This document shows positions 10,223 through 22,987 of a stretch of 64,000 nucleotides of DNA, one piece after another (the stretch's first letter is position 1; the number at the start of each line of letters is the position of its first letter). Where the stretch lies: contig JAWZYU010000030.1 of assembly GCA_038380435.1 (NCBI GenBank), positions 64,801,817 to 64,865,816 of the forward strand, given 5' to 3'. The translations under genes were made by a program, and so were the position numbers. Under the pieces are notes generated by a model, which saw nothing but the letters and a program-made list of their open reading frames with translations, searched no databases and had not been told where the DNA came from. Origin of the DNA: Ryuthela nishihirai. Taxonomy: Eukaryota; Arthropoda; Arachnida; Araneae; Heptathelidae.

Positions 10223-13200
10223 CAGACCTTCCACTACATATATCCCTATAAATATACATAATGTTTGGTGTTGGAGTAGACTGAGAAGTTTATTGTAATT
10301 TATATGCCATTCATCACTGTTGCATTGACCCATTTAGAAAAGTATCCTGCATTATATGTTGTGGTGTAAATTATGTGCTACTCTTTTCAAAAGGCCTGAA
10401 GAACAGAGGGATATCTCTAGCTTTGGGTGAATGCAGATGCATGTGCTACTTTCTTATTATGCAGTAGCTGCATAGAATTAAATGGTGTTACTATTGTGGA
10501 AGTTATAGGTTTTGAATATTCTTTGTATTGAAGGACATTTTTGATTTTATAGATTGACATGTCAAGAAACAGATGTTTGAAGTTCGCTTACTCCTCAATG
10601 ATAAATTGCATGGTTGAAATCATTTTATTTATATACATGTATTCGTTTAGTGATGATCAGGATATCATCCACACAGAGGAGGAAAAAGTTGGCCACAGCA
10701 CACACCTTATGGTACCAGAACTCCTCAGTGCACACACTTGGGCAGGACACTTTTCAACTACACATTTTTCGATAGCAGTAATTTTTTATATCACTAAGTT
10801 GTAAGTTATATAACTTATTTCAAACAACTTTTTAAAAAACATTTATTGATCTCAAACTAACACTGGTTTAACTACAGGCATATATTTATATTATGTGCAG
10901 AGCTACCAACATTGCATGACAAAAATTGCAATTAAAATGAAAAATCGGAGTAAATCAGAGCATGGCCCTCAGGCCCCATTTTTAATGCAATAATGCATTG
11001 CATCTTGATGGAACCCTCAACTTCTAGACTCCTAGGGGTTATTGATGGCAATGAAAATTTTTAGTTCTCCCAGAATTATACCACATTGCTTAAAATTACT
11101 TCCACACCCCCCTCCAATAAATTAATAAAATAAACTATTTAAAAATGTCTTTCAATATCACATTAGAAACAATACTCAACTTCTTGGAATGCTCTACAAA
11201 TAATAACTTAAACAATCATATTACTAGCAGTGAAGAGACTGCACAATGAGAATACACTGAGTAAAGAATACATTTAATTTTCATGATTCATGCTGTATTT
11301 ACACTCCAAGATTAAACCCAAGTATGGCCTTTATGCTGTATTAATTTCAGAGTGTAAATACAAATTGTGAAATTTGTTGAAAAAGTGTAAATACAAAATT
11401 GTGATTTCACAAATTGTGAAAATTAAACATATTTAACATTGCTGTGGTTGAATATTTTTTAAGGGTAAGGAATTAATGATAAACACTTAATCCTAAGCAT
11501 AAAATTTTGTTTCCGTAAATAAAACCACCAGAAGTAATAGTATCCAAGGAATATAATTCCTAACTGTGCATATTGCTATATGATGAATGTCAGTCAGTAT
11601 CATCCAAGGCTATTTGTTTCAACAGCCTATTATCACTCACAAACAAACGTTCATTCCATAATGTAAAAAAAAAAGTAAAAAAAAAATCAATATCATTGGA
11701 GACTGCTATTTTAACAGCGCATACTGCTAAAACAATGAATTGCTGTTCCACAATTTGAGAAAACCCCAGAACAAAATAATTTCATCGGAGACAACCACTT
11801 TAAACAGTATATATCGCTAAAGAAGAAATAAAATATCATTATAAATCATCTGCAAATTTCAGTACTTACCTGAGGCAAAATTTATACCTTTATGCTACAT
11901 ATATGGGAATTAATTCCAAATTGCATTAAAAAAAACACAATTATAAGAATAAAATAAAAAATAATTAAATAAATACCCCCTCAAGTAGCTACTTGCCACA
12001 AAGGTCTCACAGGAGCCTGTCAGTTTATATGCCATAGTAGCATGCCCTTTTTCTGAAAATAAACTCATAACTTTTATTCACCTTAGAAGGTAGGACTGAA
12101 AAAAAAAATCAAGAACCAGAGGTCACATGAAATATACCACCAGGCAATCCAATAAATCATCCAATATGATGGAAAGAAAGCTATTATACTGTATGTTTTG
12201 CACTTACATTAGTTTACACATTTAAGAACTTTCAGTTACCATTCGTGGCACCATCTAGTGAGCTGAGGGCTATAAACTGCAGGTGTACCTAAATATTAAT
12301 TATTAGTTACAAAGGTCAGAGCAGTAGCTTTAGTGAAGTAGTTTTAGTGAAAGGAAAGTTTTATCTCTTAGCCCAACCCATATAACAATAGACATGCATG
12401 ATGAGACTCATTAAAGTTTGCAATGTTGATCATGGCCCAAAGATCAGGAAAGTTCTCTTAATATGTATTATCTCTTTTACTCTGAAGCTTCTGATTCTTC
12501 TGTTTAGTTGGCCAGAGCTGGAAGAGTTGGATATAGGTTCAATAAACACCCATTTAGAAACAATCTATGATCTTCAATTCTGTAAAAGAATTTAAGTGTG
12601 GACTTTGCCATGTGTTCTGTCCAGAAATGACCAATTTGGATTTTCGGATTTTTAACCAAAAATCATAGTTGGCAGCTCTGTTATGTGTCAAGATTTCTTC
12701 AGTTAAGATGCAAATGTTGGAGACTTAATGTTAAATAAAATATTACACTGAGAATATGATTGAATTAGGAATTAGAAACCACAAAAAATGTTTTTTAAGG
12801 ATTTAATGGTGGAAACATATTGCATTTTATAGGATTAACTTAATGTCAAAAATCCTCAATAATGCCCTGGTGTTTTTCTACCAACTTCCTTCATACGATA
12901 CAAAAATTTTTTTTTTCCATACAATCAAAAACGTATGTATGAACAATACAGAAAATGAACAATGACATTGTCCGCTACTAAAATGTATAAAAGAAGGAAG
13001 AATGCAGAGAATATATTTGATGAGCAAATATTGGGAATATACCTTTCTGGTTAACATCTTCCCTTACAGTTTGACTTATATTTACCTCAAAGTTCAGGGT
13101 GTTGCAAGTTCATGGTGAAATTAGCCTCCAATGATGAATTGTTAGGTAAATTCCAATGACGGAATTTACCTAACAATTTCCATTAAAAAAAAAATGCTTC

Positions 13201-13729
13201 TCAAAACACAATCAAGGCCTTCTCACCAGGCTCCTATGGGTTCTGGGGCCTGGAGCACAACCCTGGCTAGTTCCACCACTGCAACCATATATCTGGCCAA
13301 ATAATGACAGATGTTCAAATTGGGGCACAACCATGTCTTCAATATAGGGTGATATGTTGCTTAACAATGCTGACAGGATGTACCCATTGAAACATTGATC
13401 AATAGATTTTGTTATTCATTTAAAAAATGTTGTTGGCAACAAATCTGGGTATGTGTAAAAATTCATGTTTCAGCCTTGCTTATTTCTAGATGGCTAAGTA
13501 CTAACTTTCTCAGTGATGCTGATGATATTACTGACTAATGTAGTGAGAATTAATGAAATTATGTGGAATGAAAGCATCTATGCATCCTATTGTATGATGA
13601 ATAATTATTTTTCAATTTAATGATGGATGATAAAGGTTTGGACAGATGATAACAGCTTTAGATGGATCCTATACATATTTGCATCAATGAACAATACAGA
13701 GTATTTTAGTCTAATGTTTAACTGTTGTA
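10223..13729. other. AT-rich stretch with small repeat relics
   Basis: No exon seen. It holds a truncated SINE-B tail (11975-12052) and a short segment (about 10680-10800) whose GGTACCAGAACTCCTCAGTG matches, inverted, the mariner fragment near 6855. The frames at 10559-10804, 11573-11758 and 12398-12595 have no recognisable product. A short inverted repeat around AATTCCxxTGACGGAATTTAC lies near 13140-13180. Confidence 0.5.
11975..12052 (-). mobile_element. SINE-B tail fragment
   Basis: On the minus strand it reads TATGGCATATAAACTGACAG, a diverged CCTGTGAGACC and the AAGTAGCTACTTGAGGGGG terminus, then TATTTA. It is the 3' third of SINE-B, 5'-truncated. Confidence 0.75.
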
Positions 13730-14908
13730 CATTGAGAGGCCAAAAGTCATGGGAATAGCAGTTAAAGTAGAACTAGCATGCTGTACTTGTAACTGATGCA
13801 TTAGACATCAACCGCAGAATGGCGCTGCAGGAGCCTACAAAGACTGCGAGTAAGTACTGCGAGTTGTCTGACTTTGAACGTGGCTTGATCGTTGGTGCCA
13901 GAAGGATGGGTCATGAAATATTGGAGATTGTGCAGGAATTTGGTTTTTCCAGGTCTACGGTGTCAAGAGTTTATCATCAGTATTCTATTGATGGCATTTC
14001 CACACATACAAACCAGTGAATGGGATGGCCACGTGCAACTGATGAATGGAACTCATGTCGGCTGTCATGAATGGCAATGACCAACAGAAGGGCTACAGTG
14101 CATGAAATCACTGCCATTTTGAATGTGGGCCAAACACAAAACGTTTCTGGAAGGATTGTCCATCACCACCTGCACTCCATCGGATTTGGTAGCCAAAGAC
14201 CCACTAGTGTTCCATTGCTTACACATCGTCATAGAGCTTAGCGACTGGAATGGGCCCGAAGACATCGAAATTAGACAGTAGAACAGTGGCGTCGGGTAGC
14301 ACGGTCTGATGAATCAAAGTTCCAGTTGTTTCATGCTGATGGGCACATCAGAATGTGGCGTAGACCCCATGAAGCCATGTCCCTTCCTATCTGCAAGCTA
14401 CTGTTCAGGCTGGAAGTGGCTCTGTGATGTTGTGGGGTGTGTTCACGTGGTCTACATTGGGCTCTCTCGTCCACTTGGAGCAATCACTGACATGTATGAG
14501 ATACATGGACATTCTCACAGATCACCTGCACCCCTTCATGACTCTCAAGGTACCCTGATGGTGAAGGGGTATTCCAACAAGATAATGCAATGTGTCACCA
14601 GTCTTTGGTTGCTAGGAGGTGGATTGAGGAACACTCCATGGACTTTACCACCATGAATTGGCCCCCACAGTCCCCTGACATGAACCACTTGGAGCATCTG
14701 TGGGACACAATGAAAATAAGCTTATGATCCATGAATCCAGCACCATCCAATGCAACACAATTATGGTCTACACTGCAGGATGTGTGGGCAGCCATCCCTG
14801 CAGAACGGTAGGCAACTCGTTGCCTCAATGTGTGGATGCACTGCTGAGGGCTTGAGGAGGACCAACCCATTATTAGGCACGTATCCCACGACTTTTGGCC
14901 TCTCAGTG
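13730..14908 (+). mobile_element. Tc1-like transposon copy 1 with inverted ends
   Basis: 1179 bp. Ends CATTGAGAGGCCAAAAGTC (13730) and, inverted, CACTGAGAGGCCAAAAGTC (14908), about 25 bp with two mismatches, each bordered by TA (13728-13729, 14909-14910). That is the expected Tc1/mariner target duplication. The transposase inside is broken into several frames. The outer ends are well preserved compared with the coding region. Confidence 0.92.
13819..14880 (+). pseudogene. Tc1-like transposase, frameshifted
   Basis: Starts MALQEPTKTASKYCELSDFE then RGLIVGARRMGHEILEIVQE, the paired-like HTH, up to a stop at 14019. Later frames keep the core: SVMLWGVF (about 14420), QQDNAMCHQS (about 14575), and NWPPQSPDMNHLEHLWDTMK (about 14655). 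This gives the DDE positions Asp of QQDNA and Glu of LEHLW. Several frameshifts make it inactive. Family is Tc1 (DD34E spacing expected, not counted through the frameshifts). Confidence 0.88.
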
Positions 14909-15640
14909 TATAAAACTGCTAATTTCACCATCTATACCAAGTATAAATATAGGTGTCGTAAAGTATACCTAGCAATGCCATTTGTTATAGCACAAACATT
15001 GCAATTCTGTTAAGAATAGTGAAGAAAATAAGTTTGTTCCTGTATTAATATTAGAAATGCAGCTGATGATATTGTAATTAAGCAACATAGACTGGTAACA
15101 TGTTGAAGACTAGATTAAGTACATTAAATACAAGAGCAGACTGCAAATCCTTTTGCTTATACAGTATAATAGTGATTTGGATATTTATCAATATGATGAT
15201 TATGATCTATGATGGCTTATTAATCAATTTTAATTTAGCCAAAAAATTGTCTTGAGCAAGGTTGTAACCTCATGTTAATGTTAATTGCTGATCATCAACA
15301 AAGATTTCCACTAAAAAGAGTTATGAAAAGATCCAATTAATGGAAGCCTCACATGACTTTGTGTTGATCACACTGCATATCTAGTGTCACTTAGATGATA
15401 ATTTTAGAGCCTGTCTTATTAATACAGGGTTAAAATGAAAATATCAGCACTAATAGGTCACAAGAAATCACTATGGATTGCTAATAATAAATTTTAATAT
15501 AGCAGAAAAATTGTCTTTACTTAATATTTAGAATATCCTGAAAGTACTTCTAAAATTTCTAAACATTAATTTCAAAAAACACAATAAATTTAAAATCAAT
15601 AAATATATCTAAAAATTCTTCTTAATAATAAAAAAATTAC
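14909..15640. other. Region downstream of trio SH3 exon, nothing recognised
   Basis: AT-rich. It is the start of the intron following the SH3 exon. I searched the minus strand for the next trio segment (TLRKWLTSP-type) and did not find it. Confidence 0.5.
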
Positions 15641-15869
15641 CTTCATTTTCAATGCTAGTTTTAGACATTGAATTTTTCATAGTGTACTTGATACAAGAGG
15701 ATGGTACTAAACCTTCTTGAGTTGAACCATCTTCCTTTGGCACATAACGGACAACATACCATTCAGTTACAGCTTCCAACAGCTCTACTTGTTGACCAGC
15801 ATGAACTGTTAGTTCAAGAGAACCAGGTGCTGCATTGTGGTTTTCAATTACATTTACAAGCTCTCCACC
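15641..15869 (-). CDS. trio: trio exon: SH3 domain after GEF1
   Basis: 229-bp exon, phase 0 start and phase 1 end. It encodes GGELVNVIENHNAAPGSLEL, then TVHAGQQVELLEAVTEWYVV, and EGLVPSSCIKYT. This is an SH3 fold with the ALYDY-type first strand replaced by VIENHNA as in Trio (VIHDFTA), the RT-loop acidic stretch reduced, and the GLVPSS motif kept. Acceptor ggtttcag, donor gtaatt. It is the last trio exon I can find. The next coding part must lie in 1-15640 or beyond the window. Confidence 0.94.
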
Positions 15870-16784
15870 CTGAAACCAAAAATAAATGCTTAGCAAACAT
15901 TCTACCAACTTTCATAGTATTAATTTCTTAAAAGCAGAGAAGACAAAAATTTTTTAATTGAAATTATCCTAAATTTTTAATATCCTCTGCTACACTTTGG
16001 CTGGCAAAAAATATGTAGGACTTAAATAGGTTTTCAAGCATTGTTTAGAGCTAAGCCAGCATGATTGTTATTAGTGGTATCATCTGTTACTTGGAACATG
16101 AGACCATGTATTTTTCTTGAGAAATAAGTTTGTTCTCATTTTAAGATTTCAAAAAATCCAGTAGCCTATTTTATGTTTTCTCAATGTTTATTTTTGTCTA
16201 CTCCTGTTTTTTTTTTTTGCATTCCTTTTGTTCTGTTTCATAAAGTTATTCCTATTTCTTCTATATATGGTAGTTTACATTAACAAGGATAAATTCTTAA
16301 GTATTACACCAATTTTTTTTCTGTGTAGATTTGTTTTATGTTTAGACTGGAAATACATTTCTAAATTTTATTAAGTTTTATGCAAATTTGTAACTTATTC
16401 CATTATATTTTTTAATAATATTTTATAGAAATCGATTTCTTTTAATGAAGTATGGTTTATTTCTTAGTGTAATATTTTCTTTTTTACTTATATTTCTTTA
16501 ATTAGGTGACTTGATAATTATTTTCTATAAGTATTTCTTTCATTTTTTCAATCTGAATTTTGCTTGCGTTTTCTATTATTGTTTCCAGTATTAGTTGTTT
16601 TCTGTAGACTGTTACAATTTTTCTCTCAATTATTTTCAATGCCTAAAAAAATTGAGGTTGTTGTGTTTTCCTTTTTCAAATACGAATTTAAGATATTTTT
16701 TCCAAATATTGAAGGTATTGTTAATATTTTCTGGTAGGATGATTTTGGCGTTAAAAATGAAAAGGTAATTTTTAATGATATTTT
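15870..16784. other. trio intron, T-rich, nothing recognised
   Basis: Part of the intron between 15869 and 17830. On the plus strand it is very T-rich, with no repeat family recognised until the SINE-A insertion at 16798. Confidence 0.6.
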
Positions 16785-16797
16785 TCTCCAATGGTTG

Positions 16798-17187
16798 GGG
16801 GGGGGGGGGTAGGCGGGCTCAGTCAGTAGTGCGCCAGGCTTGTAATCTGTAGTTCCCAGGTTCGAGTCCCAGCTGGGTCAGCGTTGAGATTTATTTCCGC
16901 AAAATTCCCCACCCTGCTCACAGTCAGTAGCGGACACCGATGGGCTTGGAAAGGCCGCCGTCCATTGGATCGGATATTAAGCCGTGCCCCCATGTGCAGG
17001 AGAGCCATACCTGTGCATGTTAAAGAACACGCTGGATAGCCTTAACAGGAGGCTACCATCTGTCTCCCAACAGCTGTTCCAGTGGGTCTCCTTCCCCAAC
17101 CTTCTCTGAGCCTTCAGGGTCCATGTGACCTGGCCATTTAGCCCATGGTGTGCAAAAAAGTACCACTCAGAGGTAAAACAACCCAAC
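16798..17187 (+). mobile_element. SINE-A copy 3
   Basis: Full-length, in a trio intron and antisense to the gene. The B box GGTTCGAGTCC, core GGATATTAAGCCGTG and tail AGAGGTAAAACAACCCAAC are present. A perfect 13-bp target duplication TCTCCAATGGTTG lies at 16785-16797 and 17188-17200. A G-run of about 14 precedes the head. Confidence 0.93.
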
Positions 17188-17200
17188 TCTCCAATGGTTG

Positions 17201-17829
17201 TTTGGGGTTTTATGGTGCAAGAGCAACATAGGCTATGTCAAACCAAACAAGGATAAATAAAAAGACAAAAGACATTAAATGAACAACCACAGTTAAAAGA
17301 AAGGAGATGAGTCAAAACTTGCTGAATTTTGTGAATTACATAGGTGATTACAATTGATAAAACCTTAGATAACAACTCACATGACTACTATTGGAATTTA
17401 GGTATTAACACAAAACACAATCTATAAATTGTGTTTTGTGAAATGAGTTAGTGAATATGAACTTAAACTACTTTGCAGGAGCTTATATAAAAAAGAAATA
17501 TGACTCATCTGTAAATATATATATATAAATGAATACACACTTTAAAAATGATAAGCAGTAGAGCTGAATCAACTTGAACATATTTTACTTCCTTAATGCT
17601 ACTCTAAAGAATGCAAAGTACACTTGAGTGTTTAATGAGAATTTTTCAAGATTTTATAATTTATTAAGAAATAATAAAAATGAAATCAAATAAGAAGACA
17701 CAAAACATTGGGAGCTAATGAAAAATAATTCAAGAATTTAGAGGTAAAATGAGTTTATAAGTAAGAGGTGGAAATATAACAACAAAAATAACAATCCAGC
17801 AATAAATTTTATACTAATTAAGATACTAC
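17201..17829. other. trio intron remainder, nothing recognised
   Basis: A/T-rich intronic sequence between SINE-A copy 3 and the linker exon. A short TATATATATA tract lies near 17516. Confidence 0.5.
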
Positions 17830-17929
17830 CTTATCACTATCTGTTGTGTTACTGGAACCAAATGATGCTAATGACCCTCTCTCCTGATGATCAACACTGC
17901 CTTCATCCATAGAAGAATCTTCCATATCT
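17830..17929 (-). CDS. trio: trio exon: acidic serine-rich linker between PH and SH3
   Basis: 100-bp exon. With two bases from the previous exon it reads RDMEDSSMDEGSVDHQERGS followed by LASFGSSNTTDSDK. The SLAS and TxDSDK pattern parallels the TRIO linker (ISIAS, NTLDSDK) just before the SH3 domain. Low structural content is expected. Acceptor tttaacag, donor gtagta, ending in phase 0. I identify it by position, phase and the conserved DSDK end. Confidence 0.9.
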
Positions 17930-18227
17930 CTGTTAAAAATAAATAATATAATGTTGATATTCATGGACTTGAATGTTTAAAACAATATGAATATAATAAA
18001 AGAGGTTGGGGGAATAAATTAGGAAGAAACTGTTTGGTACTAAATATTATATATCGTTTTGCATAATATTCTGATGCACTTGTTGAACTGAACTCACTAA
18101 GTTAAAATAAAATTAACATTAAAATTCAATTGCTTATAGATTTTCCTGTCACAAAAATCACTTAATGTCCGGTGAATGTGAGTTCATTGTTTAGTGTCCC
18201 ATTGGGGAATGCAGAATTTTTACACTA

Positions 18228-18608
18228 GCAATGCATTGAGTTGTTTCACCTCTAACTGGCACCTTTTTTGTATACAATGGGCTAAATGGCCTGGTCACAA
18301 GGATTCAGAAGAGGTTAGGGAAGGGAACCCACTGGACAGATATTATGAGACAGATGATAACTTCCTGTCAAGGCTATCCAGCACATTCTTTAATGTGCAC
18401 AGAGTATGACTCTCCTGCAAATGAGTGCATGGTTTAATGTCCCATTGAATGGGCAGTGGCCTTTCCAAGTCCTTAAGTGTCTGTTTTCTGACTGAAGGCA
18501 AAGTGAAGGTTTGTGGAGATAAAACTCAATGCAAGCACAGTTGGGATTTGAATATAAGAACTACAGATTACAAGCCTGGTATGCTACTGACTGAGCCACC
18601 CCTGCACT
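18228..18608 (-). mobile_element. SINE-A copy 4, diverged
   Basis: Minus orientation: TTGTTTCACCTCTAACTGGCACC tail complement (AGAGGTGAAACAA), the core complement TTTAATGTCCCATTGAATGG and the head complement ACTGACTGAGCCACCCCTGC are readable, but many substitutions have accumulated, making it one of the older copies. Confidence 0.85.
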
Positions 18609-18647
18609 GTACTGATATGAGTATCTTCAAAACAACACATATATTCA

Positions 18648-19345
18648 AGTCATCATTATCATCCTCAAGCAGCCATGGGCTACGGAGATCAAACCAGATC
18701 GTGCATTTTAGTTCTCCAAGCACATCAGTCCTGAGCTACATCTGCTGCATCTGGCTACTGAACACCAATTCTAACAAGGTCTTGTTTGACATTGTCTGCC
18801 CACCACATCCTAGGTCTCCCCACCTTTCTGAGGCCTTTAGGCACACTGTTCATAACCCTATTCGCTAATCTATAATTAATCCATATGGGCAACATGGTCA
18901 AACCAACGGAGTCTCTCTCTGCACAATATGCTGCTTAAAGGAGGTTGCCGACTCCTTTGCCTAACCTCATCATTAGTTGCAAAGCTGAACCACCTAATGC
19001 CCAAGATACTGCGTAAGCTCTAGCTTCCTGTTGTCTTGTTTACAAAGCGTCCAAGTTTCACTACTATAACTAACCATACAAAAAACCAAAATATTATACA
19101 GTCTAATTTTAGTCTTTATATGTATACGCCTATTTTTCCACTCTCCATATTTTTCTAGAAGTCCCAAAGGCAATCCCTATTCACCTGTTAATCTCATGCC
19201 ACACATCACCAGTATCTGTTACATAACTCCCAAGATAATTAAACTGAGTCACTTGATTAAGGGCACAACCATTCAAAGCAACTGAAGCACTATCTGCCAA
19301 ACAAATTTTCATCACTTTAGTTTTTTTCTCTGTTTATCACCAATT
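18648..19345 (-). pseudogene. LINE-1w copy E, 3' fragment
   Basis: Minus strand 3' end with the complement of GCTGCTTGAGGATGATAATGAT at 18648. It continues upstream through the WADNVKQD, GHVAHMDN-type and SETWTLCKQD regions to NREKKTKVMK (about 19345). It is missing the 5' part and interrupted by frameshifts. Confidence 0.88.
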
Positions 19346-20355
19346 ATATCACCATAGGTATATATCCAACCAAAATGTGTACTTTAATTCACCAAATGTG
19401 TCTATCCCAGTGGCAGCTTTGTTGGTGGGGTTGCAAAAAGCCAGATAAAAAAAGATAAATGAATGAAATATTGCTCCCAACATATTCATTATTCTTAAAG
19501 ATGCTACTGCCAATTACTTAAAATATAAATTAAATGTAAAGGTGCATTTCACTTATTGAGTAAATGTTAATAAAATAAAGTAATAAAATATAATCAAAAA
19601 AAAAAAATCAATGATTTGAGTGAATAGAAGGCAATACGATTAATTGGATAATGGACTGATGATGCATCCAAATTAACAATGGTATGCATACCATGCAGAA
19701 CAGATGTAAATACAAAAGTATTGTGGGAATTAGGTACAGGCTTTTTTTTAAGCCCATAGTGTTAGCGTATTGTAAATATATTTTTAAGATCTTTTCACTA
19801 TGTTGAATTAATGTAACTCTATGTTTTCTTCCTCCCACCCCAAAGGAAAAGGGAAAGATATAAATAATGGATTCACTATCTCTTCTAATGCAAGAGCTGA
19901 GTGTAACAAGTTATATGCCAAATGTAGGGAGTGCCACACTACCCAAGCTAAGCCCCCTCTTCTTTCCCAAAAGAGGGAAATTTCATGGAGGTCAATCATA
20001 ACAAGTTATATCCTAATGAAAGCTTGCAATATGAGGACTTTAATGGGCTACTTCAAATATCCCTTCCAATAAGAGAGAGGTAAATTTAAAAGGGGTCAAT
20101 TGTAATGGGTCTTATGTCAAATTGAAGCTTAAAATATACAGAATAATGTAGGGAATATCAGTTTTTCCCTCTGAAGCAGGAAAAAATAGATGCTATTAGT
20201 AACATAGTTCCCTGTAAAATCACGACTAAAAAGCAAAAAAATGGATAAAAGAAAGTTAACAAATATCTAGCATCTTACATGGCCTTAAAAAGTAAAAAAA
20301 TAAAAGTAAACATCCCAATGATGAAATCACTTAATGAATTTTTATTAACCTTAAA
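19346..20355. other. trio intron, unclassified repeat traces
   Basis: AT-rich. The motif AATGAAAGCTTGCAATATGAGG with its surroundings (19880-20130) recurs in looser form at 32500-32700, suggesting an old unclassified repeat. No coding signal. Confidence 0.45.
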
Positions 20356-20545
20356 GGCTGTTCCATGGTTGAGTGGTTAGCACACTTGGCTACTGATCAA
20401 AGAGAACTAACTGTGTTTGGCCCTGGGTCACCATCCTCACAGACTTTTTACTATGGCATATTAAACTGACATGACAGAGGTCTGACAGGAGCCTGTCAGA
20501 CCTCTGTGGCAAGCAGCTGCTTGACAGGGTATTCTTTTAAGATAA
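20356..20545 (+). mobile_element. SINE-B copy 1
   Basis: tRNA-like head with A box TGGTTGAGTGG and a weak B box (TTTGGCCCTGG region), then CAGACTTTT...ACTATGGCATATTAAACTGAC, the paired CTGACAGGAGCCTGTCAG hairpin and tail GCAGCTGCTTGACAGGGTAT. The head looks like a Ser/Leu-type tRNA (TGAGTGGTTAGC). 5' and 3' ends are both present. Confidence 0.85.
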
Positions 20546-20633
20546 AAAATTAAATGAAAGAGTGTCACATTTTCCATCTTCTTTCAGCAATTTCATTATT
20601 GACATATTTTCCATTTTTTACTTTAAACATTAT

Positions 20634-20855
20634 AGTAGAAAGATAATTTTTTTAATTTTCTAATTTTTCAATTTTTATATTTTTATATAATGATAGTTTG
20701 CATTGATGATCCTTATTTCTAATATGAGACATTATTTTCCCATTTCTATAAGTCTTCCTGTTGTAGGTTATCTTTGATATAATGATTTGGAGTTTGACAG
20801 ACAGGCCTTGTAAATGGAATGAGGTCTCTTTTTCATTTTAAACCCTTGCAATAAT
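20634..20855. repeat. 220-bp direct repeat, left copy
   Basis: This segment, from AGTAGAAAGATAATTTTTTT to CCCTTGCAATAAT, recurs at 21166-21371 in the same orientation. By eye about nine bases in ten agree, with indels in the T-rich part. No coding capacity. Confidence 0.9.
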
Positions 20856-21165
20856 GATATTTTCTTAAATTATTAAACTGTTTTGCTGCAAAATATTAAA
20901 AAGCACAACCTAAATTTATGCCAATAGCGAAATTTAGTTACTTAGCAAATAGTTTAATAAGTGGGACATACTATGATATATCTGGAGCATATACAATGGA
21001 TACCCTAGTCTCACTTGTTAAACTCTTCACTACTTAGCAACTTTTTATAATAAATGGCTTAATTTTAAGGTTGTGTCTTTTAATATTTTAGAGCAAAATA
21101 GAATTCATAACCTTTATTAGATTATAAGTTAATAAAGAAAGTAAATTAGAGTAGAAAGTAATTAA

Positions 21166-21371
21166 AGTAGAAAGATAATTTTTTTAATTTTTTAATTTTT
21201 ATATAATGGTAGTTTGCATTGATGATCCTGATTTCTAATATGAGACATTCTTTTCCGATTTCTGTAAGTCTTCCTGTTGTAGGTTATCTTTGATATAATG
21301 AATTGGAGTTTGACAGACAGGCCAAGTAAATGGAATGAGGTCTCTTTTTCATTTTAAACCCTTGCAATAAT
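21166..21371. repeat. 220-bp direct repeat, right copy
   Basis: Second copy of 20634-20855. It shares TTTGCATTGATGATCCT, CTTCCTGTTGTAGGTTATC and GGAGTTTGACAGACAGGCC. The intervening 310 bp is unique in the window. Confidence 0.9.
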
Positions 21372-21714
21372 CTGCTGTGATTTTATGGTTATATTTAATG
21401 GAATTTTTTTCATGATAGCTACCTTACTACTTCCATAAGGGCAAAGATCCACTTATTATACATCTGTTAACAATGGTACTCTGTCATTGTTGATATTGTA
21501 AATTTCTTATTAAGCTCTTGAATCAGAACTGGTCGAGATACTTTGCAATTTGCATGCAACACTTTATTCGATATGCACACCTCATTTTGCTGGGTATTTC
21601 ATATTGTGAACAATATACTACAAAGACCACAACTTTCTTTTTGAAAAAGCTGTTTTCATAAAAGAACAGATTTTTGCAATATTTATCTGTAATATCTATT
21701 TAAAATAAAAGTAA

Positions 21715-21905
21715 ATCATCCTCAAGCATCTGCTTGCCACAGAGGTCTAACAAGAGCATGTCAGTATAATATGCCATAGACAAGGTCTGTGAGGCAAGCA
21801 AGACCTCTGCAAGAAGAAAACAAAGAAACATCCATGCAGTATCCAGGGCTCTAAGGTAGGTCCCTTTGCTCTAAAGCCAAGCACACCATCCACACTTAAA
21901 TTCTG
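21715..21905 (-). mobile_element. SINE-B copy 2
   Basis: Minus orientation. The complement of the tail (CCTCAAGCATCTGCTTGCCAC), the hairpin region and the degenerate head near 21870-21900 (CCAAGCACACCATCCAC) are visible. Confidence 0.8.
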
Positions 21906-22160
21906 TTGGGTATTTAAGTGTTAAAAGGAATATTTAAAGTAAGGAACAGTGTTTTAGTTTATATCCTGAAATTTAAGTGCTTCTTGCACTCTTTTATCTA
22001 AATGTCAAAGAAGGGAATTTGTCCATTTATCTTCTCTCAACTCAATAGTTGTATTCAAAGTTGTTTGCAATTTTTCAATGCTTTGATGGGGGAGGGGGGT
22101 GGGAATCTTCTGTATGATGATCAAAATATCAATCCAGAATATTGATTAATGTTAAAAAAG

Positions 22161-22595
22161 AGGATTGGGTTGTTTTACCTCTGAGCGGCACTTTTTTGCA
22201 TACCATGGGCTAAATGGCCAGGTCACATGGACCCCCAAAGGCTCAGAGAAGGTTGGGAGAGGGAACCCACTGGAACAGCTGTTGGGAGACAGATGGTAGC
22301 CTCTCGTCAAGGCCATCCAGTGTGTTCTTTAACATGCACAGGGTATGACTCTCCCGCACATGGGGCCACAGCTTAATGTCCCATCCAACGGTTAAAAAGA
22401 GGGCAGAATGGTTTCTTCAGTATGATGAGTAGAAATAACTGCAAGCAATTAAGAAAAGAGACAACATGAGACCTTACAAGATAATGATAAATTTTCTGAT
22501 TGATCTGGAAGCAATTATTCTCATTAGAACTCAAACCTGGAAAATGCAGAAACAAAGCCTGGCACTTTACTGACTGAATCAATTCCTGCCCCTTA
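22161..22595 (-). mobile_element. SINE-A copy 5, middle replaced
   Basis: The tail and core are well preserved up to CCCATCCAACGG (22390). About 135 bp of unrelated sequence (22391-22527) follows, then a head remnant (AACCTGGAAAATGCAGAAAC ... ACTGACTGAATCAATTCCTGCCCC). The head remnant and its flank match those at 23518-23661. Confidence 0.8.
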
Positions 22596-22987
22596 GCTAT
22601 AGAATTTAAGAGATTAATATCTGTGTAAAAAATACAGGTAGTCTTGCACTTAATACTGAAATTTCAAAACTTGGAAGAAATTTCAAAACTTGGAAGTTCT
22701 CCAAACACTGCATGTTTTAGAATCACCCACTTCATTAGATTCTCTTAATGGATTGAGTTTGTTAGATATATGAGATTTTAAGAATCTCATGTTGGTATGT
22801 ATTTTGATTTTCATTTAAGTGGCTTGAAAATATGCTTTAATTCCACTGCTATTTTATAGTAGTATAGTGTCCCTCTTTCTGACCAAAATGTTTGTGTATC
22901 TTTCAAAGAACAGTTGCTTTTTATTTTTATCATTTTACATAAAACAAAGAGTTAACTTCACTACAAAACATTAATAATATACCATAC

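Noticed and set aside
10680..10800. Separate mariner copy
   Set aside because: Only about 20 bp matches the fragment near 6855 in inverted orientation, too little to call an element; noted in the stretch description.
14309..14656. 115-codon plus-strand frame as a host protein
   Set aside because: It lies inside the Tc1 copy 1 transposase region and is an out-of-phase reading of it.
1..15640. Downstream trio exons (linker to second DH-PH) on the minus strand
   Set aside because: No segment resembling the expected basic linker or the second DH domain was found by eye; a profile search of the translated minus strand would decide.
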